DNA of 64,000 bases from Burkholderiaceae bacterium (GCA_022843955.1 JALHMQ010000020.1:29605-93604), one strand, 5' to 3'. Counted from the stretch's first letter, positions 50,651 through 61,578 are shown. Program-made: numbers and translations. Notes: generated from the sequence alone by a model not told the origin.

Positions 50651-52444
50651 ATGCAGCACATTCGCAACTTCTCCATCATTGCCCACATCGATCACGGCAA
50701 GTCCACGCTGGCGGACCGGCTGATCCAGCGTTGTGGCGGCTTGTCCGATCGCGAAATGGAAGCGCAGGTCCTGGACTCGATGGATCTGGAGCGGGAGCGC
50801 GGCATCACGATCAAGGCACAGACAGCGTCGCTCGAGTACATCGCAAAGGACGGCCGCCGCTTCAACCTTAACCTGATCGATACGCCGGGTCACGTCGACT
50901 TCAGCTACGAGGTAAGTCGATCGCTGTCCGCCTGCGAAGGCGCGCTGCTCGTGGTCGATGCCAGCCAGGGGGTTGAAGCGCAGACGGTGGCCAACTGTTA
51001 CACAGCCATCGAGCTCGGCGTCGAGGTGCTGCCGGTTCTCAACAAGATGGATCTCGCATCCGCCAATCCGGACGGGGCGCGAGAGGAGGTCGAGGATGTT
51101 ATCGGCATCGATGCGCACGACGCCATTTTGGCCAGCGCCAAGACCGGCATGGGCATCGACGACATCCTGGAACGGATCATTGAACGCGTGCCGCCGCCCA
51201 AAGGCAGCCCGGAGGCGCCGCTGCAGGCGCTGGTCATCGATTCCTGGTTCGACAACTACGTCGGCGTGGTGATGCTGGTGCGGGTGGTCAACGGCGTCAT
51301 CAAGCCGAAGGACAAGATCCTGCTGATGGCCACCGGCGCCACTCACATGGTCGAGCAGGTGGGCGTGTTCACGCCCAAGAGCCGCGGCCGTGAACTGCTG
51401 TCGGCCGGAGAAGTTGGCTTCGTCATCAGCGGCATCAAGGAACTTCGCGACGCTCACGTCGGTGACACCGTGACCAGCGTGACCAAGCCGGCGAGCACGC
51501 CGTTGCCGGGCTTCAAGGAAGTGAAGTCGCAGGTGTTCGCCGGACTGTTCCCGGTCGAGTCGAATCAGTACGAGGCGCTGCGCGACGCGTTGACCAAGCT
51601 GCAGTTGAACGACGCCTCGCTGCACTTCGAACCAGAGGTTTCGCAGGCGCTGGGTTTCGGCTTCCGCTGCGGGTTCCTCGGCTTGCTGCACATGGACATC
51701 GTGCAGGAGCGGCTCGAGCGCGAGTACGACATGGATCTGATCACCACCGCACCGTCGGTGGTGTATCAAGTCAAGCTGCGCGACGGCACGCTGGTCGACG
51801 TGGAGAACCCGTCGAAGATGCCCGACCCGGCCAAGGTCGAGGAGATCCGCGAACCGATCGTCGACGTCACGATCTTCGTGCCGCAGGAATACGTCGGCCA
51901 GGTCATCACGCTGTGCATCGGCAAGCGCGGCGTCCAGACCGACCTCACGTACCACAGCCGCCACGTCATCCTGAAGTACGAACTGCCGCTGGCAGAAATC
52001 GTGATGGACTTCTTCGACAAGCTGAAGTCCGTCTCGCGCGGTTATGCATCGATGGACTACGCGTTCAAGGCGTACCGCGCGGCCGACGTGGTCAAGGTCG
52101 ACATGCTGATCAACGGCGACAAGGTCGATGCTTTGTCGGTGATCGTGCATCGGGCAAATGCGATGCATCGCGGCCGCGAAGTGACGGCCAAGATGCGCAA
52201 GCTGATCCCGCGCCAGATGTACGACGTGGCGATCCAGGCCTCCATCGGCAGCAACATCATCGCGCGCGAGGACGTCAAGGCGATGCGCAAGAACGTGCTC
52301 GCAAAGTGCTACGGCGGCGACATCACGCGCAAGAAAAAGCTGCTCGAAAAACAGAAGGCAGGCAAGAAGCGGATGAAGCAGGTCGGCACCGTCGAGATTC
52401 CGCAGGAAGCCTTCCTCGCCATCCTGCAGGTGGACGACAAATGA
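50651..52444 (+). CDS. lepA: Elongation factor 4 (LepA)
   Basis: This is a 597-residue translational GTPase that back-translocates or remodels stalled ribosomes. The G1 motif is in [19 protein letters not shown]2/switch I in [16 protein letters not shown]3 in [12 protein letters not shown] and G4 in [11 protein letters not shown]. The C-terminal LepA-specific domain is present (KRKLLEKQK-like tail, [20 protein letters not shown]). I chose the ATG at 50651 since it gives the standard [17 protein letters not shown] start; upstream in-frame sequence has no family similarity. The stop overlaps the lepB ATG (ATGA). Confidence 0.98.
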   Translation: MQHIRNFSIIAHIDHGKSTLADRLIQRCGGLSDREMEAQVLDSMDLERERGITIKAQTASLEYIAKDGRRFNLNLIDTPGHVDFSYEVSRSLSACEGALLVVDASQGVEAQTVANCYTAIELGVEVLPVLNKMDLASANPDGAREEVEDVIGIDAHDAILASAKTGMGIDDILERIIERVPPPKGSPEAPLQALVIDSWFDNYVGVVMLVRVVNGVIKPKDKILLMATGATHMVEQVGVFTPKSRGRELLSAGEVGFVISGIKELRDAHVGDTVTSVTKPASTPLPGFKEVKSQVFAGLFPVESNQYEALRDALTKLQLNDASLHFEPEVSQALGFGFRCGFLGLLHMDIVQERLEREYDMDLITTAPSVVYQVKLRDGTLVDVENPSKMPDPAKVEEIREPIVDVTIFVPQEYVGQVITLCIGKRGVQTDLTYHSRHVILKYELPLAEIVMDFFDKLKSVSRGYASMDYAFKAYRAADVVKVDMLINGDKVDALSVIVHRANAMHRGREVTAKMRKLIPRQMYDVAIQASIGSNIIAREDVKAMRKNVLAKCYGGDITRKKKLLEKQKAGKKRMKQVGTVEIPQEAFLAILQVDDK

Positions 52445-53343
52445 ACTTCGCGCTGATCCTCTTCATCCTGCTGGTCGTCAGCGGCCTGATGTGGCTGCTC
52501 GACGTCCTGGTGCTGGGCAAGCAGCGGGAGCGCCAGGCGCTGGCCAAGTTGACCGAGTTCGACGCTCGTAACGCCACGCGGGTCGGTGTGCCGGTCGATG
52601 TGACCGCGCGCGAGCGCGCGGCGCTGCGGGAGGATCTGACGCGGCGGCCGTGGTACATGGAGTACACGGCGAGCTTCTTCCCTGTGATCCTGCTGGTGTT
52701 CGTGCTGCGCTCGTTCCTGTTCGAACCGTTCCGAATCCCGTCGGGCTCGATGATCCCGACCCTCGAGATCGGCGACTTGATCCTCGTGAATAAGTACACC
52801 TACGGCATTCGACTGCCCGTGATCAACAAGAAGGTCGTGGAGCTGAATTCGCCTAGCCGTGGCGACGTCATGGTCTTTCGCTTTCCCCATAACCCGCAGC
52901 AGGACTACATCAAGCGGGTGATCGGCCTGCCCGGCGACCGCGTCGCGTACGTTGGCCGCCAGTTGATGCTGAACGGCCAGCCGGTGCCGGCGCAACCGCT
53001 CCCACGCTATCTGGATAGCGAAAGAATGCAGCATTACGCACAGTTTTCGGAGAAATTGGGTGACGTCGAGCACCGAATCATCCTGAGCGAGGGAATGGGC
53101 GTGCCTATCATGCGGGACTTCGTCCACACCCACCCGGACGCCTGCCAGTACGGTGCCGAGGGGGTTACCTGTACCGTCCCGCCCGGGCACTATTTCGTCA
53201 TGGGCGATAATCGCGACAACAGCCAAGACAGTCGGTACTGGGGCTTCGTCCCGGATGAGAACATCGTCGGCCGCGCCTTTTTTGTCTGGTTGACGCTCAA
53301 GGGATGGGTACCGTCATTCGAACGTGTCGGGCGTTTCCACTGA
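52441..53343 (+). CDS. lepB: Signal peptidase I
   Basis: This is a 300-residue type I signal peptidase. Two transmembrane segments lie near residues 3-25 ([19 protein letters not shown]) and 78-95. The catalytic serine is S103 in [16 protein letters not shown] and the general-base lysine is K158 in [13 protein letters not shown]. The [16 protein letters not shown] box near the C-terminus is also present. It cleaves signal peptides of exported proteins, such as RseB and DegP encoded upstream. It is translationally coupled to lepA, and a small membrane protein gene follows after 8 bases. Confidence 0.97.
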   Translation: MNFALILFILLVVSGLMWLLDVLVLGKQRERQALAKLTEFDARNATRVGVPVDVTARERAALREDLTRRPWYMEYTASFFPVILLVFVLRSFLFEPFRIPSGSMIPTLEIGDLILVNKYTYGIRLPVINKKVVELNSPSRGDVMVFRFPHNPQQDYIKRVIGLPGDRVAYVGRQLMLNGQPVPAQPLPRYLDSERMQHYAQFSEKLGDVEHRIILSEGMGVPIMRDFVHTHPDACQYGAEGVTCTVPPGHYFVMGDNRDNSQDSRYWGFVPDENIVGRAFFVWLTLKGWVPSFERVGRFH

Positions 53344-53351
53344 GGGTGGCC

Positions 53352-53735
53352 ATGGCAACACCAGTACTGAAGAGCCGCCAGCGCGGCCTGTCGATCGTCG
53401 GCGTGATCTTCTTCGGCGGGATCATCGTGATCCTGCTGCTCGTGGCTGCCCAGCTGGTGCCGGCGATCACCGAGTACATCGCGATCGAACGGGCGGTGCA
53501 GAAGATCAAGGGGGAGGCAACCACGGTGCCGGAGATCCGTGCCGCCTTCGACCGACACGCCGTGATCGATGACATCAAGTCGATCAACAGCAAGGACTTG
53601 GACATCACCAAGGACAACGACCGCGTGGTCATTTCCTATGCGTACTCCTACCAGATGCAGTTGCTCGACAACGTGCGCCTGGTGATCGACTTCTCGGGCA
53701 CGACGCGTGATCGTCCCGGCAAGCAGGTCCAATAG
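53352..53735 (+). CDS. DUF4845 membrane protein
   Basis: This is a 127-residue protein with a transmembrane helix at ~13-38 (GLSIVGVIFFGGIIVILLLV) near the N-terminus, followed by a periplasmic domain with YIAIERAVQKI, VPEIRAAFDRHAVID and VVISYAYSYQMQLLDNVRL. This is the DUF4845 family, usually found between lepB and rnc in betaproteobacteria and related groups. The function is not known. GAGGGTGGCC precedes the ATG at 53352. Confidence 0.88.
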   Translation: MATPVLKSRQRGLSIVGVIFFGGIIVILLLVAAQLVPAITEYIAIERAVQKIKGEATTVPEIRAAFDRHAVIDDIKSINSKDLDITKDNDRVVISYAYSYQMQLLDNVRLVIDFSGTTRDRPGKQVQ

Positions 53736-53772
53736 GTAATGGTCCAGCGGCCTCACCGGGCAGGCACCCACG

Positions 53773-54669
53773 ATGGAATTGACGGCGCTTGAAGAGCGCC
53801 TGGGGTATCGCTTCACGTCGCCGGCATTGCTGGAACAGGCGGTGACGCATCGCTCCCACGGCGCGGTGCATAACGAGCGACTGGAGTTCCTCGGCGATGC
53901 GGTGCTGAACTGCACCATTGCCCAGCTGCTGTTCCAGAAATATGCGCGACTGAACGAGGGGGATCTGTCCCGCCTGCGGGCCAATCTCGTCAAGCAGTCG
54001 TCGCTGGCTGATATCGCCGAGCGCATCAGCCTGTCCGACTACCTGCGCCTGGGCGAGGGCGAGATGAAGAGCGGAGGCTTCCGCCGCCCGTCAATCCTTG
54101 CCGACACCATGGAAGCGATTTTCGGCGCGGTGCTGGTCGACGGTGGCTTCGAGGCTGGAAGCGGCGTGATCGCCCGCCTGTTCGAGCCGGTGCTCAAGCA
54201 TGTTGACCCCAAGACCCTCGGCAAGGACAGCAAGACGCTGTTGCAGGAGTACCTGCAGGGCAAGCGCCTGCCGCTGCCGGTCTATACGGTGGTCGAGACA
54301 CGTGGCGCCGCGCATAACCAGGAGTTCGAGGTCGAGTGCGCGATTCCCAAGCTCGAGGTGAGCGTCCGTGGCAACGGCCGCAGCCGCCGCGCGGCTGAGC
54401 AGACTGCCGCCAAGCTGGCGTTTGATCTAGCCCACGCGGCGATGAGCGCTGCACGCAAAGCGAAGAAGAAGGCGTCGCCGGCCAGTGACGGTGCCGATGC
54501 GATCGAGGGTGCCCCCAACAAGGAGGCCGCGCCTGCAGAGGTCGACCCGGTATCTGCTGCGGCCCGTTCGGTCGTGGTCAACGGCAGCGGCGTGGTGGCC
54601 GAGGCGGTTCCGGTGGAAGCGTCGGCGATACCGGTTGCGTCGCCGCGGCCGACCGGCACCGTGACGTGA
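53773..54669 (+). CDS. rnc: Ribonuclease III
   Basis: This 298-residue enzyme cleaves double-stranded RNA and matures rRNA. The endonuclease domain has the signature [13 protein letters not shown] with metal ligands E38 and D42, and later [15 protein letters not shown]. The dsRNA-binding domain runs from ~155 to 225 ([20 protein letters not shown] ... [14 protein letters not shown]). The last ~70 residues are a Lys/Ala/Pro-rich tail not found in E. coli. The stop overlaps the era GTG start (GTGA), the classic rnc-era arrangement. Confidence 0.96.
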   Translation: MELTALEERLGYRFTSPALLEQAVTHRSHGAVHNERLEFLGDAVLNCTIAQLLFQKYARLNEGDLSRLRANLVKQSSLADIAERISLSDYLRLGEGEMKSGGFRRPSILADTMEAIFGAVLVDGGFEAGSGVIARLFEPVLKHVDPKTLGKDSKTLLQEYLQGKRLPLPVYTVVETRGAAHNQEFEVECAIPKLEVSVRGNGRSRRAAEQTAAKLAFDLAHAAMSAARKAKKKASPASDGADAIEGAPNKEAAPAEVDPVSAAARSVVVNGSGVVAEAVPVEASAIPVASPRPTGTVT

Positions 54670-55604
54670 CGACCGAGTCGCCGGCATCATCGGCGCGTAC
54701 GGGCCACGTGGCGATTGTCGGCCGACCCAATGTAGGCAAGTCGACACTGCTCAATGCGATGGTCGGCGAGCATGTGTCGATCACCTCGCGCAAGCCGCAG
54801 ACCACGCGCCAGCGGGTGCTGGGGGTGCTCACGCGCGGCACGCCGCCTGCCACCGAGCAGTTCATCTTCGTCGACACGCCCGGATTCCAGCGCAAGCACC
54901 GATCGCTGCTGACGCGGCGGATGAACGATTCGGTGACGGCGGCCCTGTCGGGTGTGGATGCCGTGGTGCTGGTGATCGAGTCGCGCGGCTGGACGGTGCA
55001 GGACGCCGAGGTGCTCAAGCTCCTGCCCAAAGTTGCCCCTGACCAGACCAGCCGGGTCGTGTTGGCGATCAACAAGACTGATCTCATGACCAGCAGAGAC
55101 GCGCTGTTGCCGATCATGGCCGACGCGGCGCAGAAATACCCTTTCGCGGCAATTGTTCCAGTGGCCGCCGAGCACGGTCGACAGCTCGATAGCCTGCTCG
55201 ACGAACTCGCCTGGCTGCTGCCCGAAGGCGAGCCGTTGTTCGACGCCGATCAGTTCACCGACCGGCCGGTCCGCTTCCTGGCTGCGGAACTGATTCGGGA
55301 AAAGGCCTTTCGCTTGCTCGGCGAAGAGTTGCCATATGGCATTGCCGTGAGCATCGACCGCTGGGAGGAGTCGGACGACAGCTCGGGGCGAGTGGGCATC
55401 ATCGCCACGCTGCTGGTCGAGCGTGACTCGCACAAGGGCATCGTGATCGGCGCGGGCGGCGCCAAGCTGCGTGAGATCGGCCGCCTGGCTCGCGCTGACA
55501 TCGAGCAGATGCTGGGCAAGTCTGTCCATCTGGAGACCCACGTGCGGGTGCGCAAGGGGTGGGCAGACAGCGCTCGTGATCTCAAGTCGCTCGGTTATGA
55601 GTGA
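54666..55604 (+). CDS. era: Ribosome-assembly GTPase Era
   Basis: This is a 312-residue GTPase that binds 16S rRNA during 30S assembly. The G1 motif is GRPNVGKST at 19-27, G2 lies in [17 protein letters not shown]3 in FVDTPGFQ, and G4 in INKTDLM. The C-terminal KH domain is present (GVIIGAGG-like [20 protein letters not shown]). It starts with GTG overlapping the rnc stop and ends 8 bases inside recO, so rnc, era and recO are probably translated in series. Confidence 0.97.
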   Translation: MTTESPASSARTGHVAIVGRPNVGKSTLLNAMVGEHVSITSRKPQTTRQRVLGVLTRGTPPATEQFIFVDTPGFQRKHRSLLTRRMNDSVTAALSGVDAVVLVIESRGWTVQDAEVLKLLPKVAPDQTSRVVLAINKTDLMTSRDALLPIMADAAQKYPFAAIVPVAAEHGRQLDSLLDELAWLLPEGEPLFDADQFTDRPVRFLAAELIREKAFRLLGEELPYGIAVSIDRWEESDDSSGRVGIIATLLVERDSHKGIVIGAGGAKLREIGRLARADIEQMLGKSVHLETHVRVRKGWADSARDLKSLGYE

Positions 55605-56382
55605 TTCGTCCGGCGAGTCGACCACACTTGGCCCCCGTTTGCGCAAGCGCGGCAGTGATGTCCGCGTCGACCAGCAGCCCGGCTTCGTGCTGCACAGCTA
55701 TGCCTGGCGCGAGACGAGCCTGATCGTCGAGGTCTTCACGCGAGACTTCGGTCGTCTGGCGCTGGTCGCGCGCGGTGCCAAGCGCCCGACCTCGCAGTTC
55801 CGCGGCCTGCTGTCGCCCTTCGCGCCGCTGGCGCTGGCATGGAGCGGCCGCAACGACATCAAGTCGCTGGTGCGCGTGGAGTGGCTGGGTGGTCTGGCGC
55901 CGTTGCGCGGTGACGGGCTGCTGGCGGCGTTCTATCTGAACGAATTGCTGGTGCGTCTGCTGCAGCGCGGAGACGCGCATGTACCGCTGTTCGGCAGCTA
56001 CCTGCAGACGCTGCGCGAGTTGGAGACCGAAGGCGTGGCGCGCGAAGCTGTGCTGCGCGCGTTCGAACTCGATCTGCTGCGCGAGATGGGCTATGCCCCC
56101 GCGCTCGATCATGCGGCCGACGGCGATCCGATCGAGGCCAACCGCTGGTATCGCGTCGATCCGCAGCGCGGGTTCGTCGCCGCTGGCGGACCGTCCGATG
56201 AGTCCTGCGTGCGCGGCGCCTCGATCCTCGCGCTGGCGCGTCGCGACCTGACCCAGCCGCAGGTGGCCGCCGACAGCAAGACCGTGCTGCGTCAGCTCAT
56301 TCGCTACCATCTGAACGGTCAGCCGCTGAACACGCGGCGTATCTTCCAGGACCTGCGGCGACTCGAATCCGCGCCGCTTTGA
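55597..56382 (+). CDS. recO: DNA repair protein RecO
   Basis: This 261-residue protein loads RecA with RecF/RecR on gapped DNA. The N-terminal OB-fold has GFVLHSYAWRETSLIVEVFT and VARGAKRPTSQFRGLL; the helical C-terminal domain includes FELDLLREMGYAPALD. The zinc-binding cysteines present in some RecO proteins are lacking. The ATG at 55597 lies inside the end of era; longer frames are era read in another frame. pdxJ follows after 10 bases. Confidence 0.93.
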   Translation: MSDSSGESTTLGPRLRKRGSDVRVDQQPGFVLHSYAWRETSLIVEVFTRDFGRLALVARGAKRPTSQFRGLLSPFAPLALAWSGRNDIKSLVRVEWLGGLAPLRGDGLLAAFYLNELLVRLLQRGDAHVPLFGSYLQTLRELETEGVAREAVLRAFELDLLREMGYAPALDHAADGDPIEANRWYRVDPQRGFVAAGGPSDESCVRGASILALARRDLTQPQVAADSKTVLRQLIRYHLNGQPLNTRRIFQDLRRLESAPL

Positions 56383-56392
56383 CACCACGTCC

Positions 56393-57148
56393 ATGACTGC
56401 CCTGAGCGTCAATCTCAACAAGGTTGCTCATCTGCGCAATACGCGCACGCTGGGCATTCCCAATGTCACTCGCATGGCCGTGATCGCGCTGGAAGCCGGT
56501 GCCGACGGCATCACCGTGCACCCGCGGCCCGACGGTCGCCACGTGCGCGGCCCGGACGTGACTGAACTGGCTGAACTGATGCGGCAGTGGCCCGCCTGCG
56601 AGTACAACATCGAAGGCAATCCACTTCACCAGCTGATGGACTACGTCACGACGGTGAGGCCGCACCAATGCACGTTCGTGCCTGACGAAACCGGGGCGTT
56701 TACCTCCGATCACGGCTGGGACCTCGACCGCGACGGCGTGCGCCTGAAGCCGATGATCGACGCCGCGCACGCGCTCGGTGTGCGAGTCAGCCTGTTCATG
56801 GACCCGCTGCCGGGCGCCATGCCGGCCGCAAAGGCCCTGGGTGCTGATCGCATCGAGTTGTACACCGAGCCGTATGCGCGCGCCTTCGGTACGCCCGCGC
56901 AGGCGACCGAGCTTGCTCGCTATCGCGCCGCCGCCGAGGCGGCGCTCGCGGTCGGCTTGGGTGTCAATGCGGGGCACGACTTGAATCGCGACAATCTCGC
57001 CGCGTTCCTGGCTGCAGTTCCGGGCGTGGACGAGGTATCGATCGGCCACGCGTTGATTGCCGATGCGATCGAGTTTGGCCTGTCAGCCACCGTGCGCATG
57101 TACCTCGCCGAGATCCGCAAGGCGGGCGCCATTCAGCGGGCGGCGTGA
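56393..57148 (+). CDS. pdxJ: Pyridoxine 5'-phosphate synthase PdxJ
   Basis: This 251-residue TIM-barrel enzyme joins 1-deoxyxylulose-5-phosphate and 3-amino-2-oxopropyl phosphate to make pyridoxine phosphate. Landmarks are [32 protein letters not shown] near residue 40, the [15 protein letters not shown] segment and [16 protein letters not shown]. It sits between recO and acpS, a conserved order (recO-pdxJ-acpS) in gamma- and betaproteobacteria. Its stop overlaps the acpS start. Confidence 0.97.
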   Translation: MTALSVNLNKVAHLRNTRTLGIPNVTRMAVIALEAGADGITVHPRPDGRHVRGPDVTELAELMRQWPACEYNIEGNPLHQLMDYVTTVRPHQCTFVPDETGAFTSDHGWDLDRDGVRLKPMIDAAHALGVRVSLFMDPLPGAMPAAKALGADRIELYTEPYARAFGTPAQATELARYRAAAEAALAVGLGVNAGHDLNRDNLAAFLAAVPGVDEVSIGHALIADAIEFGLSATVRMYLAEIRKAGAIQRAA

Positions 57149-57552
57149 TGATCGTCGGCATTGGCACCGACTTGGTGGAGATCGCCCGCATCGAATCAGC
57201 GCTGGCGCGCTTCGGCGATCGTTTCGCGCAGCGCATCCTCGGCCCGGCGGAGTGGCAACGCTACGTGGCACGGCGCGAACGCAGTGCACGGCGCGGCGTG
57301 GCGTTTCTTGCGACGCGCTTTGCCGCTAAGGAAGCGATCAGCAAGGCGCTCGGTCTTGGCATGCGGATGCCGATGACCTGGCGTGCTGTGGAGATCCTGA
57401 ATGCGCCATCCGGGGCGCCGGTGGCGCGACCGCGCGGCACACTGTCCGAGTACGTGGCGCAGCGTGGCCTGTCGCTGCACGTGTCGGTCACCGATGAACG
57501 CGAGATGGCGATGGCCTATGCGATTGCCGAGACGAACGAGGTGAAGACTTGA
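57148..57552 (+). CDS. acpS: Holo-acyl-carrier-protein synthase AcpS
   Basis: This 134-residue enzyme attaches 4'-phosphopantetheine to S37 of the acyl carrier protein encoded at 44464. Family features are the N-terminal [15 protein letters not shown] with the metal-binding D8, and [14 protein letters not shown] chose the ATG at 57148, sharing one base with the pdxJ stop; a GTG at 57145 would add one residue. nagZ begins at a TTG overlapping the stop (TTGA). Confidence 0.95.
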   Translation: MIVGIGTDLVEIARIESALARFGDRFAQRILGPAEWQRYVARRERSARRGVAFLATRFAAKEAISKALGLGMRMPMTWRAVEILNAPSGAPVARPRGTLSEYVAQRGLSLHVSVTDEREMAMAYAIAETNEVKT

Positions 57553-58595
57553 AGGCGAGCGGCCTCGGTCCCGTGGTCATCGATCTGCCGGGCACGCAGC
57601 TGACGGCCCAGGACCGCGCGCGGCTGTGCCATCCGCTGGTGGGCATGGTGATCCTGTTCGCCCGCAACTTCGAGAGTCCGACGCAGTTGGCCGAGCTCAC
57701 GCGGCAGATCCATGCGTTGCGCGACCCCGCGCTGATCATCGCGGTGGACCACGAGGGTGGCCGCGTGCAGCGCTTCCGCAGCCTGCCGTTCACCCACCTG
57801 CCTGCCATGGCCGATCTCGGCCGCCTGTGGGATCGCGACGTGCTGCGCGCCTGCCGCACCGCGCTGTCGGCCGGCTTCGTTCTGGCTTCTGATCTACGCG
57901 CGTTTGGCGTGGATCTGAGCTTCACGCCGGTGCTCGATCTGGACTGGCTGCGAAGTCGGGTGATCGGCGATCGCGCCTTTCATCACGATGCACGCACGGT
58001 TTCCATGTTGGCCGGACATCTGTGCCACGGCCTGTCGCTGGCAGGCATGGCCAACTGCGGCAAGCACTTCCCGGGACATGGCTGGGCAGAGGCGGATTCG
58101 CACACCGACGTGCCGCAGGATGAGCGCGTGCTGGACGAGATGCTTGCTGCCGATGCAGCGCCGTACGGCTGGCTGGGCGTCTCGTTGACCAGCGTGATGC
58201 CGGCGCACGTGATCTACCCGGCGATCGATTCCCTGCCCGCGGGTTTTTCGCGGCGCTGGATCCACGACATCCTGCGCGGTCGTCTCGGATTTCAGGGTGC
58301 GGTGTTCAGCGACGACCTGTCGATGGAAGGTGCGCGCGTGTGCGGCAGCGTGACGCAGAGCGCGCAGGCGGCCATCGATGCGGGTTGTGATTTCGTCCTC
58401 GTCTGCAATGACCCTGAGGCCGCCGACCACGTGCTGTCCTGCCTGCAGTGGAAGTCGACCGCCGCCTACGAGCAGCGTCTGCAGCGACTGCAGCCGCGCG
58501 GCGCGGCGATCGACATCGACCAGCTGCGCGCGTCCGCAGCCTATGGCGCGGCGCAGGCGGACCTGAGCGCGCTGGCCGCTGAGTTCGCCGCCTAG
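57549..58595 (+). CDS. nagZ: Beta-N-acetylhexosaminidase NagZ
   Basis: This 348-residue glycoside hydrolase family 3 enzyme removes N-acetylglucosamine from peptidoglycan recycling fragments in the cytoplasm. The histidine/phosphate loop [16 protein letters not shown] is at 172-187, and [13 protein letters not shown] near residue 253 holds the nucleophile aspartate. [14 protein letters not shown] near residue 60 is the substrate-binding segment. The start is TTG overlapping the acpS stop; there is no better start nearby and the N-terminal sequence [14 protein letters not shown] fits the family from this point. Confidence 0.95.
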   Translation: MKASGLGPVVIDLPGTQLTAQDRARLCHPLVGMVILFARNFESPTQLAELTRQIHALRDPALIIAVDHEGGRVQRFRSLPFTHLPAMADLGRLWDRDVLRACRTALSAGFVLASDLRAFGVDLSFTPVLDLDWLRSRVIGDRAFHHDARTVSMLAGHLCHGLSLAGMANCGKHFPGHGWAEADSHTDVPQDERVLDEMLAADAAPYGWLGVSLTSVMPAHVIYPAIDSLPAGFSRRWIHDILRGRLGFQGAVFSDDLSMEGARVCGSVTQSAQAAIDAGCDFVLVCNDPEAADHVLSCLQWKSTAAYEQRLQRLQPRGAAIDIDQLRASAAYGAAQADLSALAAEFAA

Positions 58596-58609
58596 ATCGA
58601 GCTGCACAC

Positions 58610-60499
58610 ATGGCAGGCGCCGACGATGCAGCGAGCGCGACGGCGTTCGATCCCAGGCCTCTACTGGAGGGGCTGCCGGGCCTGCCAGGCGTGTACCGGA
58701 TGGTCGATGCAGCCGGTGCGGTGCTTTACGTCGGCAAGGCGCGCGACCTGAAGAAGCGCGTCGCGTCGTATTTCAACAAGGGGGTTGGCCCGCGCACGGC
58801 GCACATGCTGGCGCGTGTGGCGCATATCGAGACCACGGTGACGCGGTCCGAAGCCGAAGCGCTGCTGCTCGAGAACAACCTGATCAAGGCACTGGCGCCG
58901 CGCTACAACATCCTGTTTCGCGACGATAAGTCGTATCCGTACCTGAAGTTTTCCGCCCATCCGTTTCCGCGCATCTCGTACTACCGCGGCGGGTTGGACC
59001 GCAAGGCGCAGTTTTTCGGTCCGTTTCCCAACGCCTGGGCGGTCAAGGACAGCATCCGCGAACTGCAGAAGGTGTTCCGCCTGCGTACCTGCGAGGACAC
59101 GGTGTTCAACCACCGCGCGCGCCCCTGCCTGCTGCACCAGATCCAGCGCTGCAGTGCGCCGTGCGTGAAGCTGATCGACGAAGCGACCTACGTGCAGGAC
59201 GTCGATCGCGCCGTGCGTTTCCTGCGCGGTCAGACCGATGAGGTGATGGCCGAGCTCGAGGCGCGGATGCACGCCTACGCCAGCGAACTGAAGTTCGAGC
59301 AGGCCGCCGCGGTCCGCGACCAATTGGGGTCGCTGTCTCGCGTGCTGCATCAGCAGTCGGTCGAACAGTCGAACGCTCGCGGTGTCGACGTGGATGCCGA
59401 CATCATCGCGGCGGTGATGCAGGGCGGACAGTCCTGTGTGAACCTGGCGATGGTGCGCGGCGGCCGACACCTCGGCGACAAGGCGTACTTTCCATCGCGG
59501 GCGGAAGACGTCGGCGATCCGGTGGAGGTGATGGAGGCGTTTCTGACCCAGCACTACGTTGAACTGCCACCGCCTGCTGTGCTGGTGGTCAACGCCGACA
59601 TCGACACAGCAGCCTGGCAGGCCTTGTTCGCCGAGACCGGCCACGCGGTGCAGATCCTGCGCCATCCGCAGACGCAGCGCCGGCGCTGGCTCGAGATGGC
59701 CGAATCGAATGCCTCCCTTGCGCTGGCGCGGCGGCTGGCGGAAGAGGGCTCGCAGCAGGCGCGGACCCAGTCGCTGATCGACGTGCTGGGGCTTGAACCG
59801 GAAGGAGGGGACCCGGCCCGTTTGCGCGTCGAGTGCTTCGACGTCAGTCACACGATGGGCGAGGCAACGCAGGCGTCCTGCGTCGTCTACTGCAATCATG
59901 CGATGCAGCCCAAGGAGTACCGGCGCTTCAACATCGAGGGCGTGGAGGCGGGCGACGATTACGCCGCAATGCGCCAGGTGGTAAGCCGCCGCTACGCGTC
60001 GGTGGCACGCGGCGAAGGACTGATGCCGTCGCTAGTGCTGATCGACGGTGGCCCGGGCCAGGTGGCGGTGGCCCGCGAAGTGTTCGAGGAACTGGCCCTG
60101 GACGTCAGTCTGATCGTCGGGGTGGCCAAGGGCGAGCAGCGCAAGGTGGGTCTCGAGGAACTGGTGTTTCCCGATGGTCGGCCACCGCGGGTGCTTGGAC
60201 GGGATTCGCAGGCGTTGATGCTCATCGCCCTGATTCGAGACGAAGCTCACCGGTTCGCGATTACGGGAATGCGCGCACGGCGCGCCAAGGTGCGCAACAC
60301 ATCGCAGGTCGAGGACCTCGAAGGGATTGGCCCCAAGCGCCGGCAGAAGCTGCTCGCCCGCTTCGGTGGCCTGCGCGGTCTGCGTGCCGCATCGGTGGAG
60401 GACATCGAACAGGTCGAAGGCGTTTCGCGTAAGCTGGCCGAACGCATCCATGCGCAATTGCATGGCATGCAGAACCCTTCCGACGACGTTGCCAAGTGA
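58610..60499 (+). CDS. uvrC: Excinuclease ABC subunit UvrC
   Basis: This 629-residue nuclease makes both incisions in nucleotide excision repair. Domains in order: GIY-YIG nuclease ([20 protein letters not shown], near residue 24), cysteine-rich region ([15 protein letters not shown]), UvrB-binding UVR motif near residue 215 ([20 protein letters not shown]), RNase H-like nuclease with [19 protein letters not shown] and LIDGGPGQV, and a C-terminal helix-hairpin-helix pair ([20 protein letters not shown]). The stop overlaps the pgsA GTG start. Confidence 0.98.
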   Translation: MAGADDAASATAFDPRPLLEGLPGLPGVYRMVDAAGAVLYVGKARDLKKRVASYFNKGVGPRTAHMLARVAHIETTVTRSEAEALLLENNLIKALAPRYNILFRDDKSYPYLKFSAHPFPRISYYRGGLDRKAQFFGPFPNAWAVKDSIRELQKVFRLRTCEDTVFNHRARPCLLHQIQRCSAPCVKLIDEATYVQDVDRAVRFLRGQTDEVMAELEARMHAYASELKFEQAAAVRDQLGSLSRVLHQQSVEQSNARGVDVDADIIAAVMQGGQSCVNLAMVRGGRHLGDKAYFPSRAEDVGDPVEVMEAFLTQHYVELPPPAVLVVNADIDTAAWQALFAETGHAVQILRHPQTQRRRWLEMAESNASLALARRLAEEGSQQARTQSLIDVLGLEPEGGDPARLRVECFDVSHTMGEATQASCVVYCNHAMQPKEYRRFNIEGVEAGDDYAAMRQVVSRRYASVARGEGLMPSLVLIDGGPGQVAVAREVFEELALDVSLIVGVAKGEQRKVGLEELVFPDGRPPRVLGRDSQALMLIALIRDEAHRFAITGMRARRAKVRNTSQVEDLEGIGPKRRQKLLARFGGLRGLRAASVEDIEQVEGVSRKLAERIHAQLHGMQNPSDDVAK

Positions 60500-61110
60500 A
60501 TCAAGCGAACGACGCAGCCGCCGTGACGCAACGCCCGTCGCTGCTCAACGTGCCAATGCTGCTCACCTGGGCACGGATCGCCATGATCCCGATGATCGTC
60601 GGCGTGTTCTACCTGCCCGACGCCTGGTTGACCATGCACGGCAAGAACGTCACGGCCTGCGTCCTGTTTACGGTAGCGGCGATCACCGATGCCATTGACG
60701 GCTGGTACGCGCGCAAGTACGCGCAGATCACGCCGCTCGGTGCGTTCCTTGATCCGGTGGCCGACAAGCTGATGGTTTGCGCCGCCTTGGTCGTGCTGCT
60801 CTCGCTGGACCGGGTCGATGCGTTCGTTGCGCTGGTGATCATCGGCCGCGAGATCACAGTGTCTGCGCTGCGTGAATGGATGGCGCAGATGGGCGCGTCG
60901 GCGAACGTCGCCGTGAACTGGCTCGGCAAGCTCAAGACCATCATGCAGATGGTCGCGATCCCGGTGCTGCTGTACCACGATCCGCTGTTCGGCGTGATTC
61001 CGGTGGCGGCTATCGGTACGCTACTGATCTATGTCGCCGCCGCTCTCACCGTCTACTCGATGCTGTACTACCTGCGTCTGGCGTGGCCGCATTTGTCCCG
61101 GCGCGAGTAG
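60496..61110 (+). CDS. pgsA: CDP-diacylglycerol-glycerol-3-phosphate 3-phosphatidyltransferase PgsA
   Basis: This 204-residue integral membrane enzyme makes phosphatidylglycerol phosphate. The CDP-alcohol phosphotransferase motif is in [15 protein letters not shown] and [12 protein letters not shown] (pattern DGxxARxxxxxxxxGxxxDxxxD), flanked by several hydrophobic helices. It starts with GTG overlapping the uvrC stop; the uvrC-pgsA pair is a conserved arrangement. The tRNA-Gly promoter begins 32 bases after its stop. Confidence 0.96.
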   Translation: MNQANDAAAVTQRPSLLNVPMLLTWARIAMIPMIVGVFYLPDAWLTMHGKNVTACVLFTVAAITDAIDGWYARKYAQITPLGAFLDPVADKLMVCAALVVLLSLDRVDAFVALVIIGREITVSALREWMAQMGASANVAVNWLGKLKTIMQMVAIPVLLYHDPLFGVIPVAAIGTLLIYVAAALTVYSMLYYLRLAWPHLSRRE

Positions 61111-61142
61111 CGGTGGAAATCAACGCTTTCGCGGTGCGCGTT

Positions 61143-61170
61143 TTGACAGTCCACTCTGCGTCGATATAAT
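61143..61170 (+). promoter_or_regulatory. Consensus sigma-70 promoter for tRNA-Gly
   Basis: TTGACA at 61143-61148 and TATAAT at 61165-61170 are exact matches to the sigma-70 consensus with a 16-base spacer. The start site would fall about 7 bases before tRNA-Gly. A GC-rich CGCGCTCCGC stretch follows, like the discriminator of stable-RNA promoters. Confidence 0.92.
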
Positions 61171-61183
61171 CGCGCTCCGCGAT

Positions 61184-61259
61184 GCGGGAGTAGCTCAGTT
61201 GGTAGAGCGCAACCTTGCCAAGGTTGAGGTCGCGAGTTCGAGACTCGTCTCCCGCTCCA
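61184..61259 (+). tRNA. tRNA-Gly (anticodon GCC)
   Basis: This 76-base tRNA has the acceptor stem GCGGGAG/CTCCCGC, the D-loop core TAGCTCAGTTGGTAGAGC, an anticodon arm CCTTGCCAAGG with anticodon GCC, the T-arm GAGTTCGAGACTC, and an encoded CCA end. It is read from the consensus promoter upstream and is followed at once by an intrinsic terminator, so it is probably an independent transcript. Confidence 0.97.
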
Positions 61260-61266
61260 GACATGC

Positions 61267-61300
61267 AAGGGGAAGCCGATCTGGCTTCCCCTTTTTCTTC
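61267..61300 (+). terminator. Intrinsic terminator after tRNA-Gly
   Basis: AAGGGGAAGCC and GGCTTCCCCTT form an 11-base perfect stem with a 5-base loop, followed by a T-tract (TTTTTCTTC). This is a textbook rho-independent terminator 8 bases after the tRNA CCA end. tRNA-Cys starts 44 bases later and so probably has its own promoter or uses read-through. Confidence 0.93.
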
Positions 61301-61343
61301 CCGCCGTCGTTGATGATGGCGGCCGCTAGAATGCTCAAGCTTC

Positions 61344-61417
61344 GGCGGGGTGGCAGAGTGGCCATGCAGCGGACTGCAAATCCGTGTACGCCGGTTCGAT
61401 TCCGACCCCCGCCTCCA
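61344..61417 (+). tRNA. tRNA-Cys (anticodon GCA)
   Basis: This 74-base tRNA has the acceptor stem GGCGGGG/CCCCGCC, anticodon loop CTGCAAA with anticodon GCA, T-arm with GGTTCGATTCC, and an encoded CCA. It lies 44 bases after the tRNA-Gly terminator. Its 3' end is directly followed by AT-richer DNA and a tyrosine recombinase gene, so it is a probable integration site of the downstream element. Confidence 0.96.
61395..61417 (+). other. Candidate attachment site (attL) in the 3' end of tRNA-Cys
   Basis: The T-arm and acceptor 3' strand of tRNA-Cys, next to an integrase gene pointing away from it, is the usual core of tRNA-targeted integration. The matching direct repeat (attR) would lie beyond the right edge and cannot be seen here, so the core borders are a guess. 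Confidence 0.35.
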
Positions 61418-61578
61418 TAAAATCAAGAACTTAGCCAACTAAGTCTTGTATAAAACCTGAGAAAGAAGGCCCCGAAAAGAGGTCGGCCACGGGAGTTTTG
61501 AGTGGACATCTACTCGAAATTCGGTCTGGTAGTCCGTTGATGCGGGTTAGCGGCGATGAGCTGAGCTACGCTAATCGC

